64,000 bases of DNA from Pristionchus mayeri (Eukaryota > Nematoda > Chromadorea > Rhabditida > Neodiplogasteridae): assembly GCA_036245805.1 (NCBI GenBank), contig BTRK01000001.1, positions 32,622,758-32,686,757 of the forward strand, read 5' to 3'. How positions within the stretch are numbered: position 1 is the first letter of the stretch; each line of letters starts with the position of its first letter. Shown one piece after another: positions 47,839-57,052 of this stretch. Both the position numbers and the translations under genes were made by a program. A model generated the notes under the pieces. It saw only the letters and a program-made list of their open reading frames with translations, made no database searches and was not told where the DNA came from.

Positions 47839-48383
47839 AACGAGAGTTTCAGACTCTAGCGCGCTTCAACGATAAGATAGAAACTTACTTTCAACAGATA
47901 AAATGTTTATCTCGTCGAGATCTACATTTATAGCCATGAATCAGGTCCCTGTGTCCGGTTTGACCTTATGTGCATTCTAGCGCCTTTCATTGGATTTCTC
48001 ATGTTGTATTTTGCATTTCCAGATGCCCGCTTTTTGAGAGTCGTTTCCAGGAATGTTTTTGCATTATTGGAATTGTTGTTTGACGAAGAAGGTATCGGCA
48101 ATAGCAATAAAAATAATACATTCGAATTCCCTCCCGTTTGCTAGCCCAGCCACGCAGTCTCTCTCCATTTCCCGTACTCTCTCGGCTGAGTATCGGCGTG
48201 ACCTTGAGGTCGCGTCTCTTTCCCTAATCGATTTCTCCATTCTAGGTTTTTCCTGGGAATAGCCCACCCTCCCGCCCAAATACAACCCCCCCCCCCACTG
48301 CCCCCCCCCCCCCGTCTGCGAGAGTCGAAGAGAGTGCTAGAACGATATCATATTCACCATGGGCAGTTGTTCATTTTTCCAGG

Positions 48384-48727
48384 CGAGAAAGGCGAGACCT
48401 TGCGAGACCTCTCCGAGAAGATTTCGAAGGTCGACCCCAGCTTGTCATTTGTGTTTGGCGGAGCTGTCGAAGGTTCAAAGGCACCTGGCACTATTCGAGC
48501 CTATTCGTCGAATTGGCAGAAGCTAGCTGCATACGCCAAGGAGAAAGGATTAGACCCCTCTTGCCCCTCCTCCCTTATAATCTACACCCTTAGGAGATTA
48601 CTGGAGAGAAAATCTCTCTCTTCCGTTCGTGTTCTCTCGGCCTCTTTTTCTCACTTCGCAGCCCCTTTGTCATATCCTTACAATGCCATTTTATCCATGA
48701 TTCACGACTCAGCACGTAGGAATTCGG
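48384..48727 (+). pseudogene. Tyrosine-recombinase core-binding fragment
   Basis: After a TTTTCCAG acceptor-like site the plus strand reads an open block. It includes GSKAPGTIRAYSSNWQKLAA, then YAKEKGLDP, LIIYTLRRLLERKSLSSVRV and AILSMIHDSARRNS. This pattern (ST.RAY...W..LA.YA...G, then L..YL..L and a T/S-x-V helix) is the SAM-like N-terminal domain of tyrosine recombinases. In animals these occur in DIRS/PAT-type retrotransposons and Cryptons. The catalytic domain with its Arg, His and Tyr residues is absent here. It is probably a remnant of such an element, or less likely an exon of a host gene derived from one. Confidence 0.6.
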
Positions 48728-48900
48728 TTGTAAACCACTATATCAGTGTGCCCAGATCGCTTATCGATTTGTGTTTTTAACTTATCGCTTATCACTCGCT
48801 TATCGCTTATCTTATCAAGCGATGGCGATGGCAAATGATGGATGGCGATGCCTATTTGCAAGCGATGGCAAATAGGCGAGTGCTGTCCTCATTTCATGCT

Positions 48901-48901
<1 letters not shown>

Positions 48902-48961
<60 letters not shown>
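48902..48961. repeat. GA microsatellite, about 30 units
   Basis: An uninterrupted run of GA dinucleotides. It forms the left border of copy A of the segmental duplication and cuts into its HYRVRF-type exon. Confidence 0.97.
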
Positions 48962-48965
<4 letters not shown>

Positions 48966-50145
48966 CGAGCGTTTGTCGTACAGCCCTTGAGTGTAGATCA
49001 TTAATTGGCACCCAAGGAACCGCACGCGATAGTGCTACAAATTACCAAATTATGCCTGAAGTTGTTCGACTATCGGCGCACCCCCCCCCGTATTTCCAAT
49101 CGATGATGCTAATTAAGAGACGATCATTGTCTGAGTTTCGAGCATTATAAGAGAGCATGAATGACTTCGCAAGAGATAGTCTCTACATTTCCGCATAACA
49201 AATGGGTTAGACACCTCTTGCGAATATATCCCTCTTAGCGATAGGGAACTCGAACTCTAGGACAAAACACAAACAGAAACGACATTAAAACAAATAACAA
49301 AAACAGCATACGCTGTCTGCCAGTGCGGATCTGACGATGTGCGAGAGGATGCGGGGTGACACCATCCCCTTGTCCCTCTTGTGCTCGCGATCGTAGAAGA
49401 AGTCGAAATCCTGCCATAGTCGTCCGTTTAGTGTTCTCCGAACTTCGGGTATCCCAGACATCATATCACACACTCTAGACTATCAATATATCACCATAGA
49501 CTTTATGACCTTTCAGTAGTAACCGAAATCAGTTGATTATTAAGTCGGGTGGCGAGAAAAGGAGCCTAACATCCATCCAAAGGAGAGGTTTCCTTTGATT
49601 GTGATCGCCGAAAATATCGAAAATATAAAATAAAATACAATGAAAATATTTAATTCGAATGCATAGCAGGAAATTTAAAAAAAATGTTGTCTCAAGAAGA
49701 ACTGGCCATTTTGCAACCATACTGTGGATAAATCGAATATTTTACTAAATTCATGACTCTTCTCGACGGAAGTGCAATTTCTAAAGGGATGCACCTTCAA
49801 GATATCGAATTCCCTTACAGGGGAACCATTGGAAAGGAGACACTGAAGGTACTAGTTTCTTGCTTTTCCAGCGTACCTCCATCTCAACCACAACGAGAAG
49901 ACCCGCCACTCCAGCTGCCCGATGCTCCCACTTCTCTGAATGCAATATTACAATAAATTTGCAAATATAAAAAATATTTTTTTTCATAGAATGCGAATTG
50001 TAGCTGACCGCAGTGAACTCGGTGAAGGCGGCTTCGAAATGGCGGCGCTTTATTTGGATACCGTTATCGCGCAGATTCGTGACAATGGACAAGAAGTTAT
50101 CCTCGACGAAGTTGAACCTGCAATTCGAAGATAAATATTTTTTTT

Positions 50146-50193
<48 letters not shown>

Positions 50194-50240
50194 GCCGACA
50201 CTCTTCCGTTGAGGCATATTCAGTTAGCCCCACAAATTTT
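48962..50240 (-). repeat. Segmental duplication, copy A (truncated)
   Basis: This is homologous to 46280-47500. Its last exon copy (minus strand, 49036 downward) encodes the beginning of the HYRVRF block and then runs into the GA tract. Copy A therefore could not continue into a normal downstream exon. The block at about 49420 reads DFDFFYDREHKRDKG, where copy B has EEFDFFYEQKHKRDVA. Confidence 0.88.
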
Positions 50241-51307
50241 GGCTAAAATCGCGGAACATTTATTGAACTGAATGTTGTAAATAGTACGATCTCACTCCTT
50301 CTAGTGAATTGATATTAACAAAATTCACTCAGTTGTTGACCTTGTTTACAAATTCAGGATAAACCGCGTTCCCCTTGGAAGGTGGAGCCCCTTGAGACTA
50401 TCTATTAAATCCCCCCCCCCCCCAACTGTCAAGCATTGAGAGGCAACTAGACCGGTCTCGACCGAAGACCAAAGACCACCAAATACGATTCCCCCAGTCT
50501 CTCACACAATCGTTAAGGAGATTTTGAGGGCGGATGAAGCAGGAATTTTTTTACAAATAAATTTAAATTGCTCACGCTTTTGTTTCGTAGTCGTGAGGAG
50601 CAGCTCGCTACTCTTCGTCGTCTCGCAGTTCTTCTCCAGTCCAGTACAGTGCTCCAGCCACTGCGAAATACGTCATACATTTTTCAGCAAAATTTTAACT
50701 ACATATTTGAATAAGTGTGTGTGTGAAGAATTACTTAGTCGCGAAATGTGGCGTCGCTTGAGATGCGTGGCGAATCTTCTCTTCTCGCAGAGAAGAACCA
50801 TGATCTGCATCGCCGTAAAGCGATCATGCTGTTTGCACGGGTTGGAGCTGTCACGGAAAAGCTGAAATTTAAAATTTAAAAAATACATATTTTGGAATTT
50901 TTAAACAATCGATTCAAGCAGCGCAATAAGAATAATGAGCGCAGAGGACACTTTTCAAAGTTTGCATCATTTTTTTCAGGCATAATCGTCGTAAAAGAAC
51001 ATTCAGTATTGTCTATATCAAAACCGAGAGACCGTCTATATCATCACGAAAAATCAAAACCGTCTATATAATCTCAAAAAAAATATATAATAATATGTGA
51101 AGCAGTAAGCGTTCGAATTTAGCGACGCGGTGCAGCAGGAAAACGGTCGCAACAGTCGTAAAATTTTACTCAGGAAACAAATGTTTCTGAAACTTCCAAT
51201 CTATTAAAGGGATATTTACAAAATGTGATTTTTACGCATTGTCAATTTGCTAAAACGGATTGTTGGAGGGCGGAGGATGAACTAAACGAGCGTTTCAATC
51301 GTACAAC

Positions 51308-51807
51308 NNNNNNNNNNNNNNNNNNNNNNNNNNNNNNNNNNNNNNNNNNNNNNNNNNNNNNNNNNNNNNNNNNNNNNNNNNNNNNNNNNNNNNNNNNNNN
51401 NNNNNNNNNNNNNNNNNNNNNNNNNNNNNNNNNNNNNNNNNNNNNNNNNNNNNNNNNNNNNNNNNNNNNNNNNNNNNNNNNNNNNNNNNNNNNNNNNNNN
51501 NNNNNNNNNNNNNNNNNNNNNNNNNNNNNNNNNNNNNNNNNNNNNNNNNNNNNNNNNNNNNNNNNNNNNNNNNNNNNNNNNNNNNNNNNNNNNNNNNNNN
51601 NNNNNNNNNNNNNNNNNNNNNNNNNNNNNNNNNNNNNNNNNNNNNNNNNNNNNNNNNNNNNNNNNNNNNNNNNNNNNNNNNNNNNNNNNNNNNNNNNNNN
51701 NNNNNNNNNNNNNNNNNNNNNNNNNNNNNNNNNNNNNNNNNNNNNNNNNNNNNNNNNNNNNNNNNNNNNNNNNNNNNNNNNNNNNNNNNNNNNNNNNNNN
51801 NNNNNNN
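51308..51807. other. Assembly gap, 500 N
   Basis: Exactly 500 undetermined bases. The round number suggests a placeholder gap, so the true distance is unknown. Upstream exons of the plus-strand gene ending at 52119, and 5' exons of the minus-strand gene starting near 50861, may be hidden here. Confidence 0.99.
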
Positions 51808-51992
51808 GTTTGACTTGCGTATGGTACCTAGTGCAGCATCCCAAATCGCGCCCTGCCCTCCCTGACTAGCATATTGTACATGGTATGGAATGCAAGTCGT
51901 ATGCAAGTCGGGGAGGGCAAGGAGAAATGTTTACTCTTTCGTACTGTTCTACACTCTTCGTACCTTCTCTTCTCTAATCTCTTTCTCTGCAG

Positions 51993-52119
51993 GACACCAA
52001 CAACGACCGTATCACCATCGAGTGGACCAACACCCCCGACGGTGCCGCCAAGCCGCGAGTGGTTCCAGGGAGACGGCATGGTCCGCAGAAAGAACCTCCC
52101 CATCGAGTACAACCCTTGA
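51993..52119 (+). CDS. Last exon of an unrecognised gene
   Basis: A clear acceptor (CTCTTTCTCTGCAG) precedes 127 bases that read, in one frame, a Pro/Thr/Ser-rich stretch ([13 protein letters not shown]) followed by [20 protein letters not shown], then Pro and TGA at 52117-52119. The compact, charged ending looks conserved, but I cannot name the family. A poly(A) signal follows within 10 bases. Another frame also stays open across the exon ([17 protein letters not shown]), so alternative reading or a frameshift is possible. Earlier exons should lie in or before the gap at 51308-51807. Confidence 0.55.
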
Positions 52120-52123
52120 GCGA

Positions 52124-52129
52124 AATAAA
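52124..52129 (+). promoter_or_regulatory. Poly(A) signal AATAAA
   Basis: The hexamer lies 5 bases after the TGA of the preceding exon and is followed by a T-rich stretch ('ggtttttgtatt'), as is normal for compact nematode 3' UTRs. Confidence 0.7.
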
Positions 52130-53163
52130 GGTTTTTGTATTATCTTAGTCATTGTTGCTAGCGAAGCACGGGAGAGCGGGATAAGTATTGAAGGGATCGG
52201 GAAATCTGGGAGGGTTACTGTAGTTGTGGCTACTGTAATTAGCTGCTGGTGGCCTTCTCTTTCGACCCACTTTTTACTCGGTCGGAGTAGTCAGCGTTTT
52301 GAAGTCTTCTTGCTCTTTAGTGTCTCAGCTTAATCTTTGTTCTTTGATCACACTCCATTTGTGAATACTTTGCTGCCTCTCTTTTTCTATCTCTCTATCC
52401 CTCCCCCCTCCCCCTTTCTCTCCTCTCTCTCTGTCAGCTCTGCCTTTGATCAGGGGTGGTATTCTTCTTCCAATTTCGGCCAAGCCGAAAAATTTTGCCG
52501 GCCAAAAATTTCGGCGAGTCGCCCAAAATTTTTTAATTGTCCTGTTCATTATTCAACCTCTATCTCCTCTCGATCGGTCGAGTGATTCATCAAAGCACAT
52601 TACAAGTTGTCATCATCCATTTCGAACTGTCCGTTTCCAACCGCCTCATTGGTTCAATGGTAGTGAGAGTAGCACGTTGTCCTGGAAGTTTTTGGTTCGT
52701 CCCTCCGACCGCATGCATATTTTTTTGCTATTTTTCATATTTCATATTTGGTATTTTGTTTACGTTTATTCATGTTTCCAATGATACACATGAGAAATGA
52801 GCGATACTTCAAAAATATACTGACAATTTTCCATCTCGCTTTAATGATAGCTCACATAACACTTGAAACAATACCACCCCAGAATCCATTCTTGACTAGT
52901 TTGTTCTCTCTCTCTCTAGATATTAAAAATAAGCATTTTATGCTTCCGATCAGGCTAGAACAACACCACTTTTCTCGGGATATAAAGTTGGATTAAAGTA
53001 GTGTTATACGCCTTAGAGTTAGACGTAAAATCACAAATACGCTCAGGCAAGAACAACATATGTTTGCACTTTTATCGGATGTTATGCTAGCAATCGAGTA
53101 CGCGTAACGGCGAATGCTTTAGAATGCATCATCAACACCGTCTGAGTAGTTCCCAATCATCTA
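52130..53163. other. Intergenic, no confident gene
   Basis: Contains a pyrimidine-rich tract (52380-52440), a short inverted segment ('ttcggccaagccgaa') near 52477, and a tRNA-like segment at 52645-52716. No coding exon is supported. Confidence 0.5.
52645..52716 (+). other. tRNA-like segment (pseudo-tRNA or SINE head)
   Basis: 'attggttcaatggtagtgag' resembles an A box, and 'ggttcgtccctccgac' about 30 bases later resembles a B box. The stems implied by tRNA folding are poorly kept and no confident anticodon can be assigned. A degenerate tRNA or the head of a tRNA-derived SINE is possible. Confidence 0.25.
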
Positions 53164-54059
53164 TTAGGTTGATGCAAAAGTTTCGTTACAAGGTTAATTT
53201 AATGATTACTCGCACATGGCTTGTTCGTCTCCAACAGTACTTCGGCATTATTTGAGGCACCATTCGTGCACTACAACACTTGGGTTTTGTTGAATCGGTT
53301 CAGCTTCTTTCGGAAGAAAAATGATGGTTTACAAAAAAATGGCAAAATATCCCATTTTTAGTATTATGTTCAAAGCTCCATAACAATTATGCGAAATTAT
53401 TGCAGCTCCTATCCTTTTGTGAAGTTAATGCAAAAGGGTTGACGCTTCCAGCAAACACTTGAAATTGGGAATTTCAACTCTCCCAGAAAATTTGTAGGTG
53501 GAAATATGCTGATCTCGGCTTCCAAAATTCAATTTTGGGAGCATGCTGAATGTGATTATTGAATGAAGAGGTCAATCTTCACCAACTTTAAACGGTAGCA
53601 TCGACTTGATATGATCTTTAATTTTTGATAAATTAAGTACATGTAGGACCCTACTTCACAAATGCCCAGCTCGAACATGCAAATTTTTCCATTTTTACGA
53701 ACTCAATTTTTTTAAATGCGTGAGGATTTTGAAAGGCGTTTTAAAGCTGATTCCGTGCACTTCAGGAATTATAATTCCTATGCATCACTCTTTACAAAAA
53801 TATAGTTGGTTTAGAGGAATTATCATTACTCAAAGAGTGCTGTTGCGTCAAAATTTGAATGTCAGATTTCAATTTGTTCATCCTACCCTGTCCGTTTATC
53901 CGATTGGTGATGGATAAGGATAGGTGCGCTATGGGGAGCACACATACGCTAATAATGTGCAAAAAAAAATTCATGGAAAGATTGATAAAGTCTGAAGCGA
54001 GATATAACTCAAAAAGCACAAATTTTAAAGTCGTAACGAAACTTTTGCATCAACCTAAT
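53164..54059. mobile_element. mariner-like non-autonomous element, 0.9 kb
   Basis: The left end TTAGGTTGATGCAAAAGTTT and the right end are perfect complements for at least 20 bases and continue for about 30. TA flanks each side. The size and ends match the element at 28655-29555, so the two probably belong to one family. No intact transposase frame is present. Confidence 0.9.
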
Positions 54060-55819
54060 AGGACCACTTTGGGCATTTTACGTAGAGGGAATAGATGTGC
54101 CAGTTCTGTTCCTTTAGTTCATTATGCTGTAGACTTAACTGAGATGCTGAATAGAGCCGGAAAGTGAGTTCTTTCCTAAGGCAACGAAACCGCTACCACG
54201 GTCTCTTCGTTCTATACACAATCTCACTGCTGGACCGGCGGCATGGTCCGCTATTCTGCCGACTTGCGACAGTGAAATGACGAGATGGTGGTCCGAATCG
54301 CGAACTCGGGACTATTTCGGATGAGGACTATGACGTCATACCTCTGACTATGTATCAAAGGCGGCTGATTATATGAGTGACTATCTGAGAGAAATGAGCA
54401 ATTTCACCTATGTGCCGTACAACGAAAAATAAAGTCTCACTTTGAAGATTGTTCTAGGGGTAACTTTTCGCGTAGAGTTCGAAAATCTACCTTAGAAAGC
54501 CGTATCTCTGACCTCTCATTTCCTGTGTCGCGCTATACCTGGGTGGTCGGTTTTTGTAACTTTTGAACGGCTCATCCAAACTCCATAAATGTATAGTAAT
54601 TCTGAAATATATCGACGAAATAAGCATTTCTACTGTTAGAAGTGAAGAGCTTACTGATCCATTTGAATTCTATAAATTGGTGAACTGACACCTTATCCTC
54701 GGAATGCCCCTTTTTGAACATGTTCATTGGATTCCCCGTGAAAAGTTACCCCTAGGTGCACCTTTTCGCTCCAAAAATAGCGGGAAGCATGGGGTTTCCT
54801 GCTTCGAGGGAAATGAAGCTATTTAAAATCTCACTATAAATATGTGTTTTCAGGCAAAACATCGTGATTTCAGATCACTATTGAACAAATATTTACTATT
54901 CAAGAATGCAGAAGTATGATTACGCCTGAAAATTCGGAGTTTCGCACATCTTAAAAATCGATTTTTTCATCTTCGAAAAATCTCCATTTTGAACGTTGCT
55001 AACTTTAAAAATGCAATTGAAATCTCGCAAGTTCAAAGTATTTCGTATAATATGTACCGAAATAAATGAGAAAAAGTTGTACAGAGGCTCTCACAAATTG
55101 TGATTTTTGAAATATTCTTGCAAGAAATTGCAATTTTCAAGCTTCCGTATTAGAAATAAATTATATTTCGAAAGCATTTTCGTAAAATTTTGAGAAATTT
55201 TCACGTATTAATATTTTTAAATACGAGTTTTGTCGATTGGCATTGATCAGCGTAGGTTTTGCGTTGTCTTTCAAATTCAGCCTATTGATACACTTAGAAG
55301 ACAAGAAAGTAGAGTGGGAGGAGGGAAGTCGAGAAGCTTTATTTGCGTTCTTTCTAACCTTCTCTATCTTTCTCTATCTTTCACACTGCATAAATCAAAA
55401 TGTATCTTCCTTATGAAATGATAAGATGTTTATTAGTAAATTATTCCCTTATAATCGATACTGAATCAAGTGTGGGGGGAACAGAAAAACTCGATGCATT
55501 TCCTGTTCTCTAGGGTGAAAAAACGCAGAGAGAGGGGAGATGGGGGAGGCGAAGAATAGCTTGTTCTTTCCATCTCTCTCACAGTCATCTCCAATCGATC
55601 TCCAGCATTGTGACTCATTATCTTAACCCATCTCTGTTTTCTCTCCCCTCGAGTTTTCCACACGCCACTTGCAATCGCTGAATCACCTTTCCAATCCATT
55701 CGTTTCTCTTTATTTTACTCGTTCGAACATTTTTTATGAAGTTTTCCTTTCAAATTTACATAGTAAATATCAGATTTATTGAAATGCACTTATTTCAGGC
55801 GCCTATATCGACCCTTTCA
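54060..55819. other. Repeat-rich, no gene
   Basis: Holds a partial GGCAC-family MITE ('ttcggatgaggactatgacg', near 54317). It also holds a weak inverted pair, 'taggggtaacttttcgcg' near 54457 and its complement near 54740. A mirrored A/T-rich region follows. No supported exon. Confidence 0.5.
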
Positions 55820-57052
55820 GCAGTTTAAGATACCGGCTCGGTAAGATTCGAGGATCCTTTCCTTACGGCCGGACATCGACCTCTTCGATTTCGATCAGAA
55901 TTTTTTTTCTGGATACCCCCATGGGTACTCATCATCAAATGGGGTACTATATGACTCATAGTCTTGAAACATAGAAATGCCGGGTTAGTAAAGTTTACGA
56001 ATTCAAAATTCGACCAAAATCAATGGCGAGATGTCCGAGGTTAGTGTGATTTAATAACATACTATCTTAGGCAACAAAAACGCGTTATATTTTGGTCCTA
56101 GAATCCAATCGCAAACTGATTTTTCAATGCAGAAATATTAGTTTTTATTATTTTAAGTTTTAAAACAAAAAAGCGCTACCCGTCGCAGAGATAACTTTGT
56201 GGAGCTCGAAATTCTGCATCGAATACAAATATTTCGAAAAAATCGGGATAGCCATGTTTTGAGATAATCGGGCCTGAAAATAAACTTTCAAAAAAATTCT
56301 TACGAATACCCTCGACATTATATTCATTTTGTAGAGCTCATCGAACTGATCACTTTTCATGTTTAACCGTTTTTTCACGAACTTGTTATTCTAGCGACTT
56401 ATGGCAACTAGAACAGCTCATTTTCAAGCATTTTTGAAAAATTGTGAAATATGCACATTTCGAGCTGCCATAAGTCTCTAGAATAACAAGTTCGTGAAAA
56501 ACGGTAAACATGAAAAGTGATCAGTTCGATGAGCTCTACAAAATGAGTATAATGTCGAGGATATTCGTATGAATCTTTTTCTAAGTTTATTTTCAGGCCT
56601 GATTATCTCAAAACATGGCTATCCCGATTTTTTTCGAAATATTTCTATTCGATGCAGAATTTCGAGCTCTACAAAGCTGTCTGTTCGACGAGTAGCGCTT
56701 TTTTGTTTTAAAATTTCAAATAATTAAAAACTAATATTTCAGCATTGAAAAATCAGTTTGCGATTGGATTCTAGGACCAAAATATAACGCGTTTTTGTTG
56801 CCTAAGATAGTATGTTATTAAATCACACTAACCTCGGACCTACATCTCGCCATGATTTTGGTCGAATTTTGAATTCGTAAACTTTACTAACCCGGCATTT
56901 CTATGTTTCAAGACTATGAGTAATATAGTACTCCATTTGATGATGAGTACCCATGTGGGTATCCAGAAAAAAATTCTGATCGCAATCGAAGAGGTCGATG
57001 CCCGGCCTGTCATGGAGTCCTACCGAGCCGGTCTCTTAAAGTTACCCAGCAC
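55820..57052. mobile_element. Foldback element, arms about 590 bp
   Basis: From 'aagataccggctcggtaaga' the left arm returns as reverse complement up to 'accgagccggtctctt' near 57024-57039. The symmetric centre is near 56432. The arms are similar but not identical, with many substitutions, so it is older than the element at 44683-46029. The 72-codon frame in the arm has no family match. Confidence 0.85.

Larger units (their letters stand above)
43220..50861 (-). pseudogene. Multi-exon helical protein gene, duplicated and disrupted
   Basis: Family not recognised. Exon-like blocks, 5' to 3': about 50861-50705 (RFTAMQIMVLLCEKRRFATH), about 50660-50573 (WLEHCTGLEKNCETTKSSE), 50117-50009 (FNFVEDNFLSIVTNLRDNG), 49935-49877, about 49420-49315, a second copy of the last three at about 47374-46677, 46374-46288 (HYRVRFLGCQLMIYTEGLYG), 46131-46033 (KSCMLDPLNAVAQTAFYAFA), 44417 to about 44280 (DALRANYDDLMPLFCKK, and in another frame FVPVEFEKRHHGLFIGMECV), 44207-44106 (SRLMSYFKHAEMLDGVRPVY), 43741-43658 (CYWMGFHLLAESEDKEKF) and 43328-43220 (KYKEIFDAAEGFNKIIDD). 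Several blocks are exact codon multiples with good splice sites. Leucine-rich amphipathic helices suggest a HEAT/ARM-like fold; a condensin-G-type subunit is only a guess. The block at 44417 changes frame, and the junctions of 50573/50117 and 49877/49420 do not join in phase. The 5' end may lie in the gap at 51308. No 3' end is found before the elements at 42896. Confidence 0.55.

Noticed and set aside
47528..47875. 118- and 99-codon frames over the minisatellite as a repeat protein gene
   Set aside because: Open frames follow automatically from a stop-free unit whose length is divisible by three. No start context or splice signals support translation.
48842..49150. 102-codon frame with a long Arg-Glu repeat
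   Set aside because: The repeat is simply the GA microsatellite read as codons.
51225..51906. Long open frames of about 200 codons spanning 51308-51807 on both strands
   Set aside because: They consist almost wholly of undetermined bases in the assembly gap; no coding information exists there.
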